Counted from the first letter of the stretch, positions 1-7,269 are shown. The stretch is 9,464 bases of DNA from Candidatus Latescibacterota bacterium (GCA_030643145.1 DAOWMJ010000069.1:1-9464); one strand, 5' to 3'. The notes: generated by a model not told the origin, from the letters alone. Program-made: numbers and translations.

Positions 1-1
1 C

Positions 2-178
2 AAACCTACCCATATATTCTTTCTCATTCTGGCACCCTCAGACAGAGAAGCTGAAACCTATCTTGAATTGCTGAGTAGCCTATCAATCCTTATTAAAAAC
101 CCGGACAAACTCAAAAAGTTACACGAGGTAAAAGATTTTTCAAGCTTGAAAGTTCTATTTGGAGGTACGGAAACTTGA
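2..178 (+). CDS. PTS EIIA-like domain protein, C-terminal end only (5' truncated)
   Basis: The reading frame is open from base 2 to the TGA at 176-178 and gives 58 residues; the start lies before the window. The core reads HIFFLILAPSDREAETYLEL, followed by a Leu/Ile-rich helix and a final segment DFSSLKVLF. This is the usual C-terminal pattern of the fructose/nitrogen-type PTS EIIA fold (PTS_EIIA_2): a beta strand ending in 'LAP', a helix of the 'HLxLLxxLxxLL' kind and a last 'xxxxLLxLL' helix. The phosphorylated His lies in the missing N-terminal part, so it cannot be said whether this is a transport component, a PtsN-like regulator or the tail of a larger fusion. The stop overlaps the TTG start of the next gene, so the two are probably translated as one unit. 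Confidence 0.6.
   Translation, partial: KPTHIFFLILAPSDREAETYLELLSSLSILIKNPDKLKKLHEVKDFSSLKVLFGGTET
161..166 (+). promoter_or_regulatory. Ribosome binding site (GGAGGT) fixing a TTG start
   Basis: A near-perfect Shine-Dalgarno GGAGGT lies inside the end of the upstream gene, with 8 bases between it and the TTG at 175. No ATG or GTG in that frame is equally well placed, so this site decides the unusual TTG start of the zinc-ribbon gene. Confidence 0.75.
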
Positions 179-519
179 AGAAAAATTCCAGATTCTTAAT
201 AGCTCTGCAGGACCTTGACATAATGATAAGTGAAATAAAGAACAAATCTAATGCCAGGGAACTAAAAGAGATGGGGTTTGAACTATCAGGACTAAAAGAA
301 TTGGAAAAAGCCCGTTCAGAACTGGCTGAACAGATTTCTCCAGCCATTCTTAATCGCTATGAAAAACTTACCTTACACTACAAAATCGCAATATTACCTA
401 TAACCGGAGATAAATGCCTGGGTTGTTTTGTCAGACTTCCAACATCCTTCTTTTCACCAACCACCTCAGTTGAACTTATAACGTGTGAAAACTGCGGGAG
501 AATGCTGTATATCCCCTGA
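175..519 (+). CDS. Miniature C4 zinc-ribbon protein (CdsZ / COG1579-like)
   Basis: This 114-residue protein has a Cys4 zinc ribbon at its C-terminus: C81-x2-C84 followed by 'VRLP', then C104-x2-C107 in CENCGRMLY. That is the signature of the zf-RING_7 / COG1579 (CdsZ) family of putative nucleic-acid-binding proteins. The N-terminus (LIALQDLDIMISEIK) matches the family's opening 'LQxLDxxIxxLxx' helix, and ISPAILNRYEKL matches the helix just before the ribbon. Family members are usually about 240 residues with a long coiled-coil hairpin. Here roughly half of that hairpin is missing while both ends are kept, so it is a shortened form and not a random truncation. The TTG start is supported by the GGAGGT site and overlaps the upstream stop. 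CdsZ-type genes often sit beside Nif3 genes; the Nif3 gene here is about 5.8 kb downstream. The family assignment is firm; the function is not known from this sequence. Confidence 0.82.
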   Translation: MKKNSRFLIALQDLDIMISEIKNKSNARELKEMGFELSGLKELEKARSELAEQISPAILNRYEKLTLHYKIAILPITGDKCLGCFVRLPTSFFSPTTSVELITCENCGRMLYIP

Positions 520-608
520 TCATAAATTCTTCTCATGAATTATCAATAAAGCCATTCTGACACGAATACTTTCTATTGCTCCATTATCATCTTTTTTAAT
601 AAAAATTC

Positions 609-637
609 TTGCACCTTCCAACTTCTTAGTGTAAAAT
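609..637 (+). promoter_or_regulatory. Candidate sigma-70-type promoter for the regulator operon
   Basis: TTGCAC (609-614) and TAAAAT (632-637) are separated by 17 bases. The -10 box matches TATAAT at 5 of 6 positions; the -35 matches TTGACA only in its TTG. Transcription would start near 644, leaving a leader of about 37 bases before the ATG at 681. Such motifs arise easily in AT-rich DNA, so the support is moderate. Confidence 0.4.
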
Positions 638-666
638 CATTTGTCGTGTAATAATCTTTAACTGGC

Positions 667-671
667 AAGGA
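667..671 (+). promoter_or_regulatory. Ribosome binding site (AAGGA) for the start at 681
   Basis: AAGGA lies 9 bases before the ATG at 681. A closer ATG at 674 opens a frame that stops after seven codons, so the spacing and the long open frame together select 681 as the start. Confidence 0.55.
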
Positions 672-680
672 ATATGGAAG

Positions 681-3600
681 ATGGCAGACGGGTCTAAAGA
701 AGAAAAAAAATCCCGTTTTCTTATACACAGCAGCATAGATAATTATCATCCATGGCGCGGTTATAAATCGACTGACCTTTTGAACGGCAACGATTATCTA
801 TTATTCTCTCTACAGCTCCCGAAAAATCTTTCAATTTCTCTCGCGGATCTAAATATGCGAGGGCGTCTATTCTCAAATATTAATCGGGGAATTCTCCCAA
901 TACTCTCCCTTGAAAAAAATAAAAAAGAAATCTTTTTTCTATTGCCGAATTTCAGTTTTAAACCTTTGACAGACTATCTGAATGAAAGTACAAGCGATAA
1001 ATCACTTGAACTTCTTAAAAATCTTGTAAGGACATTGATCCTCAGTTGGAATATGGGTCTCTATTTCCATAATCTTACTCCAGAATCAATTATATTTGTA
1101 GATGAATCTCCCAGAATTCTTCCTACGGCTTACCTCCTTCCCGCAATGATTATGGACCTGATATCAAATACCGGGGACGAAAATATAAACAAAGAACATC
1201 CCCTATTTAAAGATTTAAACGATATGGGTAAATTGTTTGTAATATTCTCCAACTATCTCAAACCGGGGGATTCAAATAAATGCGGAAAAATTTCAGAAAC
1301 TCTGCAAATATTATCCGCTGATACAACCCCGGAGATCTTCTTTAAAACCATCGAATCAGTCAAATCGTTCCTTGGCATTAAAGAAGGGATTAAAATCCTC
1401 CCGGTCAGCGGTGGATCCCTGGTTACTCCCTCCACCAAAATCAAAGACAAACTCAAAGAAACAGTACTCGGGTTCTCATCTAATAATCAACAACTTATGA
1501 TCTTAAAAGGTGATAACGGTGACGGTAAAAGTTGTATGTTAGAAATTGCCCGGAGATTGTTTCTTTCCGAAGCTGATTTTAAAGGCAACATTCTGAGTCA
1601 TAGCCAAATATTTTCTGACAAAAGAGATGTTGAAGCTTTACAGAGAGAGAAGATTGACTGCGTTTTCATCGATGATCATGTACACGACCCTCTTCTTTCG
1701 GGCCAGATCGTGTGCAAAATACTCGAATTCATTAAAAAGGGAATGCCTGTTGTTTGTATCTCTGGAGAAAACACCCCTGATATCTTTATTCAATCGACAA
1801 AAAAAGAGTGCGAAAGAAAAGGTTTCCCTATCCGCGAAATCATACTCCCTTCTCCAGGAAAAACAGATAAGATAGCTCTTTTTTCCAAACGACTGGCTGC
1901 AAACAATAAAACAGAATTAAATAATCAAATAGACATGAACCAGGCAAAACTTTCTCTTCTACCTTACTTACACATGGGAGCAAAACAGGAACCGGGGGGT
2001 AATTTATCTCTTTCCGAACTTCTTGAACCCCTGGATAGATCAGTGCTGAATTTCATCGCTGTATTTAGATTCGAAATCCCGCTGATGATCCTGCAAAAAG
2101 TCTATTTAACAACAAGAGATGAATTCTATAAATCGCTTCAGCATCTTATTAATCTTGGTATGATCAATATTTCAGTTGGCAAATCCAGTCTCTCGAAGGG
2201 TGATTTTTGCTTACTTTTTACTTTAAGCAGCCGGAGTTTACTAAATAATGTTCTCGACTCAATTCCCGCTGATAGAAAAAACCAACTTCATTCGAATATC
2301 GCTTTTATTTTGAAGGAATACTCAAATATTCCATCGACTTACATCCTTTATCATCTGGCATGCAGTGGTAATAAGACTGAAGCTGCCGCGAGGTACTACA
2401 ACACATTCCGGCGTTTTCTGGGAGAAAAACAGGCCGGCGCTATAACCTGCCTTTATGAAAACTTTATCCAAACCGGACTCGACGCTTATCTTCCTTTGGA
2501 GATGTATTCAAAATTACTTATTGAAATAGGAAGTTTCTATTCTTTATCCGGCCAATTAACTAAAGCGGAAGGTTTCTTCAAAAGCTGCAGAAAAAAAATC
2601 AACAAAGCAAATCAATCGCACAAATTAAGAGCTATAATTGTTGAAGCTATAAGAAAAGAATGTGAAATATATGAAAAAAGGGGGAGGTTTCTCAAGGCGG
2701 AGACCCTACTTAAAAAAGCGATTAACTTTCACCAGGAACATATTACCGTCAAGGAACATTCAAAACTGATAAATGACCTAGCTTGGATATATTACCGTCT
2801 GGGACAATTTGATAAGTCATGGGAAAACTGTCTTGCTGTTCAGAAGAATCTCGACAAGAAACAATACCCCAGCGAACTCGCCCAATCATACAATCTTATG
2901 GGAACCATAAACTGGAATAGAAGCAAATACGAAGAGGCGATCATGTGTCACACAAAATGTCTGAACATCAGGGAGGAAAACAATGACACAGCAGGATTAG
3001 CTTCCAGTTTTAACAATCTCGGCCTAGTTTACCGTTCTACGGGAAGGATAAAAGAAGCAATCGAATGCTTTACCAAAAGCATGAAAATAAAACAGAAAAA
3101 TAACAACATACCCGGCTTAGCGGCTACTCACCTGAACATTTCATTAACCTATCTCGATATTGAAGACTTTGAGAAAGCTGAAATCAATTGCGAAATCTCC
3201 TGTAACTTTGCCGAAGAAACGGGCAATCAACAAATTCTGGCGGAGACCTATGGAACAATGGGAGACATCAGTTATCTCAAAGAGGATTATGAAATGGCTG
3301 CCAACTACTATTCTCGTGATTTGCGCATCTGTCAGAAAACAAAATCGGTCCGTGAAGAAGCGGTTGTACTGCGCCGTCTGGGACAACTTAACCTCGCAAC
3401 CGGTCAAACAAATAAAACAAAAGAACTTCTTGAAAAAGCAAGGAAACTCAATTTAAAGATCGGATCCCACCTTGAAACAGCACTGCTTAACTGCCTTGAA
3501 GGAAAACTGAAAATCAAAACCGGAAAAAGGGACGAAGGCATAGCGAAGCTTGAGGGGGTCAGCGTAGAACTCTCCCTTCTCGGAAAAAAGAATACTGCCG

Positions 3601-5318
3601 CTAAAATATTCGCTGAACTTGGCGAACTTTATTTGAAAGAAAATAACGAAGTTCTAGCACGCGAATACCTCTTACGTTCAACTTCACTAACAGGCAGGAA
3701 TGAAGCTTTTTCCAGCCGTATACTAAAACTGCAGGAGAGCCTTGACCTTATATACAATTCTGAACAGACCAAATCAGAAAAAGATTCAGATAATTACAAA
3801 ACACTTTGCAGGCTTATTTCCATGTTTCGCACAACACAAGACACGGAGAAATTGTACAATACAATTATAGAAACAGCTCTTAAAACAACAAAATCGGAGA
3901 GAGGACTTATCGCTTTAAGAGACAACCAAACTAAATCATATAGAATTCTAGCTTCAACCAGCGATTTTATACCCGGAGAACAGATAGAAGATATCAATAT
4001 TATCTCAATTCTAAATATCGCCGGGCACCTTGGATACCCGCTTGACACAATACAAATCAACATCCCGCTTAATAAAGTAAGCGACGAATTTATTGAAAAA
4101 TATCCTAGAATTATATGTATTCCTCTTAAAGTAAATCATGAAATAAAAGGCTGCCTATATCTTGATTCAACAAAATCGAGGATCCCGCACGCTAGCGGCC
4201 AAAGAAGATTAATGCTCGCGTTAACTCAACAATTTGCTATCGGGCTTGAAAAAGCTTTTCTTACAGATATCATTTCTTCCTCCGAAAAAATACAAACACA
4301 AAAGATAATCAAAACCCCCGAAAGAAACAAAAATTACGAAAACATTATCAGAATATCATCATCCATGCGTTTAGTTTGCGAACTGATAGACGGTATTAAA
4401 GAAATGGATACAACTGTTCTTTTAACTGGGGAGAGCGGCACAGGAAAGGATCTGATAGCAAAAACTATTCATTACTCCAGCATTCGCCGCAATTCTCCTC
4501 TTCATACAATAAACTGCTCCGCGCTACCCAGAGAATTGTTGGAAAGTGAACTGTTCGGACACGAAAAAGGAGCCTTTACCGGAGCTCATAAACAGAAAAT
4601 CGGACATTTCGAATCTGCCGGCGATGGAACTATCTTCCTTAATGAAATCGGTGATTTACCCCTGTCTCTCCAACCAAAATTACTTCACGTTCTTGAAGAA
4701 AGAATCTTTTTCAGGGTTGGAGGAACCAAAAAGATAGAAACAAAAGCGAGAATAGTAACTGCCACTAATAAAAATCTGCTCGAACTTGTTAAACAAGGTT
4801 TGTTCAGAGAAGATCTCTACTACCGTATAAACATCTTCCCAATAAAAATGCCCTCCTTAAAAGATAGAAGAGAGGATATAAAACCTCTCTGCGATCATTT
4901 TATAGAACTCTATTGCAAGCTCTACAATATGCCCGTAAAGAAATTTTCCCCGGAAGCTATGATGTATCTTGAAAAATACCCATGGCCGGGTAATGTAAGA
5001 CAATTAGAAAGCATAATTATAAGACTTATTATTGTTTCCGGCCAAGAAACAATTACAGATCACGATCTACCTAAAAATATTTTTAACTATTCCAACGCCT
5101 TACATGCTGGAATATCATCTACAATAGATGAAACAATAAAGGTCCTCCTTGACAACATGAATTACTCGCCAAACGATCCTATCCTTCCTAAAATCGAAGG
5201 ATCAATAATTAAAAAAATCGTGGAAATGACTAAAGATAAAACAAAAGCAGCTTCAATCCTGGGGATTTCAAAACCAACATTGTATTCCCGACTTAAAAAA
5301 TATGAAAAGAAAAATTAA
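681..5318 (+). CDS. Giant sigma-54-type regulator: pseudokinase, STAND ATPase, TPR, GAF, AAA+, Fis HTH
   Basis: This 1545-residue protein is predicted to be cytoplasmic and to activate transcription by sigma-54 RNA polymerase. Domains in order: residues ~15-235 resemble a protein-kinase fold but with the catalytic loop reading YFHNLTPESII, so the HRD Asp is N131, the Lys is T133 and the Asn is S136. Residues ~255-430 are a STAND/AAA_16-like ATPase, with Walker A GDNGDGKS at 277-284 and Walker B CVFIDD at 327-332. Residues ~440-530 look like a winged helix. Residues ~610-1025 are a TPR array (for example SFNNLGLVYRSTGRIKEAIE). Residues ~1043-1194 are GAF-like. The AAA+ domain (~1219-1455) has Walker A GESGTGKD at 1250-1257, the sigma-54-contacting GAFTGA at 1297-1302, FREDLYYR at 1375-1382 and WPGNVRQ from 1435. 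Its Walker B reads FLNEIG, with Asn1321 where Asp is usual. The end (~1511-1540, AASILGISKPTLYSRLKKY) is a Fis-type helix-turn-helix. NtrC-family activators are usually about 450-650 residues, so this one has very large input modules. There is no receiver domain. Its 3' end overlaps the next gene. Confidence 0.9.
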   Translation: MADGSKEEKKSRFLIHSSIDNYHPWRGYKSTDLLNGNDYLLFSLQLPKNLSISLADLNMRGRLFSNINRGILPILSLEKNKKEIFFLLPNFSFKPLTDYLNESTSDKSLELLKNLVRTLILSWNMGLYFHNLTPESIIFVDESPRILPTAYLLPAMIMDLISNTGDENINKEHPLFKDLNDMGKLFVIFSNYLKPGDSNKCGKISETLQILSADTTPEIFFKTIESVKSFLGIKEGIKILPVSGGSLVTPSTKIKDKLKETVLGFSSNNQQLMILKGDNGDGKSCMLEIARRLFLSEADFKGNILSHSQIFSDKRDVEALQREKIDCVFIDDHVHDPLLSGQIVCKILEFIKKGMPVVCISGENTPDIFIQSTKKECERKGFPIREIILPSPGKTDKIALFSKRLAANNKTELNNQIDMNQAKLSLLPYLHMGAKQEPGGNLSLSELLEPLDRSVLNFIAVFRFEIPLMILQKVYLTTRDEFYKSLQHLINLGMINISVGKSSLSKGDFCLLFTLSSRSLLNNVLDSIPADRKNQLHSNIAFILKEYSNIPSTYILYHLACSGNKTEAAARYYNTFRRFLGEKQAGAITCLYENFIQTGLDAYLPLEMYSKLLIEIGSFYSLSGQLTKAEGFFKSCRKKINKANQSHKLRAIIVEAIRKECEIYEKRGRFLKAETLLKKAINFHQEHITVKEHSKLINDLAWIYYRLGQFDKSWENCLAVQKNLDKKQYPSELAQSYNLMGTINWNRSKYEEAIMCHTKCLNIREENNDTAGLASSFNNLGLVYRSTGRIKEAIECFTKSMKIKQKNNNIPGLAATHLNISLTYLDIEDFEKAEINCEISCNFAEETGNQQILAETYGTMGDISYLKEDYEMAANYYSRDLRICQKTKSVREEAVVLRRLGQLNLATGQTNKTKELLEKARKLNLKIGSHLETALLNCLEGKLKIKTGKRDEGIAKLEGVSVELSLLGKKNTAAKIFAELGELYLKENNEVLAREYLLRSTSLTGRNEAFSSRILKLQESLDLIYNSEQTKSEKDSDNYKTLCRLISMFRTTQDTEKLYNTIIETALKTTKSERGLIALRDNQTKSYRILASTSDFIPGEQIEDINIISILNIAGHLGYPLDTIQINIPLNKVSDEFIEKYPRIICIPLKVNHEIKGCLYLDSTKSRIPHASGQRRLMLALTQQFAIGLEKAFLTDIISSSEKIQTQKIIKTPERNKNYENIIRISSSMRLVCELIDGIKEMDTTVLLTGESGTGKDLIAKTIHYSSIRRNSPLHTINCSALPRELLESELFGHEKGAFTGAHKQKIGHFESAGDGTIFLNEIGDLPLSLQPKLLHVLEERIFFRVGGTKKIETKARIVTATNKNLLELVKQGLFREDLYYRINIFPIKMPSLKDRREDIKPLCDHFIELYCKLYNMPVKKFSPEAMMYLEKYPWPGNVRQLESIIIRLIIVSGQETITDHDLPKNIFNYSNALHAGISSTIDETIKVLLDNMNYSPNDPILPKIEGSIIKKIVEMTKDKTKAASILGISKPTLYSRLKKYEKKN

Positions 5319-6276
5319 AAAAGAAAATTCCGTACTTTTAAAAATATCTTCAATAGTTTTTATTGCCCTTCTAGCGATCTATATTCCTTTAAAAGTCTAT
5401 ATCTCCCATTCTGAGAATGATCCTGTCATCCGGGAGCAGGTTGTTCTTACAATCTTTGTAACTCATAACATCTGGTGTTCTCATGAATTCTCCGGGGAAA
5501 GGGTACCCTTCACAGAAACAGAATATTCTAACTCCAGCTCCGATGAATCCGGAAACACGGAGGGAAACAGCCCACGGGCAGAAACCCTATTTGATTTTAT
5601 TAAATCAGCCATGGAGAAAGAGCATGCATTGCTTGTTGATTTATGCGGAATCAGCTGCTGCAAGGCAAACAAATATTCGGGGTTGCCATTTTACAAGGAG
5701 GCTCAACTCCTGAAATATGACGCCATAGCAGCCGGATTGCCTCATGTTACTAAAAACTTTTATGATTCAATAAAGTTAGATTATTCATCCCTTCCCTTTA
5801 CATCGGTAAATATTATTAATAATAATGGCAAAACAATTTTAGATAGATGGATAATAAAAGAAACAGAAGGGCTAAATTCCAAAACCGGGAAAATGGTAAA
5901 AATCAAAATCGGGGTCTTCAGCGTTAGCTTCGCGGATTCTGCTTCCGGTCAGAATTCACAGGAATTTCATAACATCATCAATCCTAAAATTGCATCTTTA
6001 GAAGCTGTGACCAAAATGAAAAATGAAATGTGTGATCTTATAATAGCGCTTTCGCGGACAAGCCCGGAAAAGAGCGTTGATCTGGCTACATCGGTTTCCG
6101 GTATCGATCTTGTAATCAACGCTTCAGAATCAGACGTACTCCCGCTATGCCGGCCAGTTCACAACTTATATATTCTTAATATTGCAGAAAACAGTCCATC
6201 TCTGCAGGAAATAAATATTAGACTTACTGAAGATTCTTTAACGGTAATACCACACAAGCAGCGGCACGCAAGATAG
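5302..6276 (+). CDS. Membrane-anchored degenerate 5'-nucleotidase-like metallophosphoesterase
   Basis: This 324-residue protein has a basic N-terminus and one hydrophobic segment (~11-33) with no clear cleavage site or lipobox, so it is probably anchored in the inner membrane with its bulk outside. The rest follows the order of UshA-type metallophosphoesterases: a strand TIFVTHNIW where 'ILHTNDxHG' is expected, 'LLVDLCG' for 'xxVDAGD', 'LLKYDAIAAGLPH' for 'LGYDAxxxGNHE', 'SLPFTSVNI' for 'PxLSANV', KIKIGVFSVSF, and CDLIIALSRTSPE then GIDLVINASESD for 'ADvvIaLsH' and 'IDlIigGHsH'. Almost all metal ligands are replaced; only H148 of the 'GNHE' site is clearly kept, so catalysis is unlikely. There are six Cys (59, 115, 119, 120, 224, 263). 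A low-complexity Ser/Glu/Asn stretch lies at ~72-90. The ATG lies inside the regulator gene (17-base overlap, +1 frame) with no good Shine-Dalgarno site, which suggests translational coupling. The fold call is by motif order only and a remote fold cannot be excluded. Confidence 0.55.
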   Translation: MKRKIKKENSVLLKISSIVFIALLAIYIPLKVYISHSENDPVIREQVVLTIFVTHNIWCSHEFSGERVPFTETEYSNSSSDESGNTEGNSPRAETLFDFIKSAMEKEHALLVDLCGISCCKANKYSGLPFYKEAQLLKYDAIAAGLPHVTKNFYDSIKLDYSSLPFTSVNIINNNGKTILDRWIIKETEGLNSKTGKMVKIKIGVFSVSFADSASGQNSQEFHNIINPKIASLEAVTKMKNEMCDLIIALSRTSPEKSVDLATSVSGIDLVINASESDVLPLCRPVHNLYILNIAENSPSLQEINIRLTEDSLTVIPHKQRHAR

Positions 6277-6295
6277 GACTTTATCATAAAATCAG

Positions 6296-6300
6296 GGAGG
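6296..6300 (+). promoter_or_regulatory. Ribosome binding site (GGAGG) fixing a TTG start
   Basis: GGAGG, within AGGGAGGAAAG, sits 6 bases before the TTG at 6307 in the 30-base gap after the preceding gene. It supports TTG as the start of the Nif3-like gene. Confidence 0.7.
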
Positions 6301-6306
6301 AAAGTT

Positions 6307-7062
6307 TTGCTACGCACAACTCTTCAAAACTATCTCGACGATAAACTGAATATCAATGATTTTCCGGACGATTCTTCACTTAACGGCCTTCAGGTAGAAG
6401 GCTCACAAAGAGTATCAAAAATCACACTGGCTGTTGATGCCTGTGACCTGTCAATAAAAAAAGCTGTAAAAAACAGATCCGATATGATAATCGTTCACCA
6501 TGGACTCTTCTGGGGCGGGCGGGAGCCTATAACAGGAATCATAAAACACCGATTAGCCATTCTTTTGAAAAACGAGATATCTCTTTACGCTGCACATCTC
6601 CCCCTTGATTTCCACCCGGAGATTGGAAACAACATCCAACTGGCATCTTTGCTAAAATTGAATGAGATATCTTCGTTTGGCAACTATCAGGGCAAGGAAA
6701 TAGGCATCTGTGGAAAACTCCCGCGCCCTATTTCCACTAACGGACTCTCAAGAAAGATCAGCAAAATACTCAAAACACACGTGGGAACACATTCTTTTGG
6801 ACCCTCCAGAATAAAAAAACTGGCTATAGTTTCGGGAGATGGCGCCCGGCTTGCTACTGAAGCGGCAAAAATCGGATGTGACGCGCTTCTAACAGGCGAG
6901 ACATCTCACGCGATATACCACCCATCGCGCGAGGCTGGAATAACACTTTTCTACGCGGGGCATTATGTCACTGAAACATTAGGAGTCAAAGCCGTAGGGA
7001 AATTACTGGAGAAAGAATTTAATCTTAAAACCATATTCGTAGATATTCCAACAGGGCTTTGA
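6307..7062 (+). CDS. Nif3-like dinuclear metal center protein (YbgI / DUF34 family)
   Basis: This 251-residue protein is a full-length, compact member of the Nif3/YbgI family, whose members form toroidal hexamers with two metal ions per subunit. Family landmarks in order: DDSSLNGLQVEG at 21-32, IIVHHGLFWGG at 61-71, AAHLPLDFHPEIGNN at 95-109, 'LLTGETSH' at 194-201 and YAGHYVTETLG at 216-226. The metal ligands are all present: H64, H65, D101, H219 and E223. Its length equals that of E. coli YbgI and it lacks the extra PII-like insert found in the ~370-residue Bacillus YqfO type. The TTG start is supported by a GGAGG site. The biochemical role of the family is unsettled; GTP cyclohydrolase I type 2 is a common but weakly supported database name. 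Its stop overlaps a possible TTG start of a small downstream ORF. Confidence 0.93.
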   Translation: MLRTTLQNYLDDKLNINDFPDDSSLNGLQVEGSQRVSKITLAVDACDLSIKKAVKNRSDMIIVHHGLFWGGREPITGIIKHRLAILLKNEISLYAAHLPLDFHPEIGNNIQLASLLKLNEISSFGNYQGKEIGICGKLPRPISTNGLSRKISKILKTHVGTHSFGPSRIKKLAIVSGDGARLATEAAKIGCDALLTGETSHAIYHPSREAGITLFYAGHYVTETLGVKAVGKLLEKEFNLKTIFVDIPTGL

Positions 7063-7244
7063 GGTTGATAGAGAGACACGTACTAATTAAAACTGAAAAT
7101 AAAAAACTTTGTGATGCACTCAAGGAAATGAGTAATGTGTTCTTTAATGTTTTTTCCCGAAACAAAATTGCGGCAGTATCCGTAAACAATTATACACAGG
7201 CACTGATCTGCATGCATAGCCTACCGGTTGACGATCGGAACTAA
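7059..7244 (+). CDS. Possible 61-residue small protein sharing an N-terminal motif with the downstream SppA
   Basis: The frame starts at a TTG overlapping the Nif3 stop (TTGA, the same arrangement as at 175-178) and ends at the TAA at 7242-7244. No recognised domain, signal peptide or membrane segment is present. Residues 3-17 (LIERHVLIKTENKKL) match residues 9-23 of the downstream SppA-like protein (LIEGHVPIKTGNKNL) at 11 of 15 positions, and several base differences are silent. That suggests this is either a short coding sequence or a leftover 5' copy of the sppA gene. No strong Shine-Dalgarno site precedes the TTG; only AGGG a few bases away. After the shared part the sequence diverges and resembles nothing I recognise. 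It may not be expressed. Confidence 0.3.
   Translation: MRLIERHVLIKTENKKLCDALKEMSNVFFNVFSRNKIAAVSVNNYTQALICMHSLPVDDRN
7065..7109 (+). repeat. Imperfect direct repeat, copy 1
   Basis: This 45-base segment matches bases 7390-7434 at 35 of 45 positions without gaps, including exact runs GACACGTAC and AATTAAAAC. The copies start 325 bases apart. Both lie in frame near the 5' end of an open frame and encode the shared peptide pattern LIExHVxIKTxNKxL. Confidence 0.65.
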
Positions 7245-7269
7245 ATAAATTGAGTCTGCGGCTCAACCG
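7225..7269. repeat. Inverted repeat spanning the end of the small ORF
   Basis: CGGTTGA (7225-7231) and TCAACCG (7263-7269) are perfect 7-base inverted repeats separated by 31 bases. A shorter hairpin, TTGAG (7250-7254) with CTCAA (7262-7266), overlaps the right arm, so the two structures would exclude each other. No T run follows, so this is not a standard intrinsic terminator. Confidence 0.3.

Larger units (their letters stand above)
520..680. other. Intergenic region before the large regulator gene
   Basis: This 161-base AT-rich gap has no credible gene on either strand. It holds a candidate sigma-70 promoter near its 3' end and a weak 5-base inverted repeat (AATTC at 525-529, GAATT at 537-541). 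No GC-rich hairpin followed by a T run is visible, so no intrinsic terminator for the upstream genes can be named. No GG-N10-GC sigma-54 promoter element was seen by eye, so the regulator downstream shows no obvious self-activation site. Confidence 0.5.

Noticed and set aside
24..46. CTGGCACCC as a -24 element of a sigma-54 promoter
   Set aside because: No GC doublet occurs at the -12 spacing and it lies inside the EIIA-like coding sequence.
111..347. Minus-strand frame of 78 codons opposite the zinc-ribbon gene
   Set aside because: It lies across two well-supported + strand genes, is rich in Ser/Phe/Leu as expected of an antisense frame, and has no recognisable domain.
662..676. TGGCA-like element before the regulator as a sigma-54 promoter
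   Set aside because: GG is followed ten bases later by GG, not the GC required at -12, and the segment overlaps the ribosome site of the gene.
1253..4737. Several 60-100-codon frames on both strands inside the regulator gene
   Set aside because: The + strand protein shows continuous domain matches across all of them; none of the alternatives has a motif or a good ribosome site.
5481..5713. Alternative frames within the pseudo-phosphoesterase gene, as a possible frameshift
   Set aside because: The main frame keeps the expected motif order from end to end, so there is no need for a frameshift; the other frames show no family resemblance.
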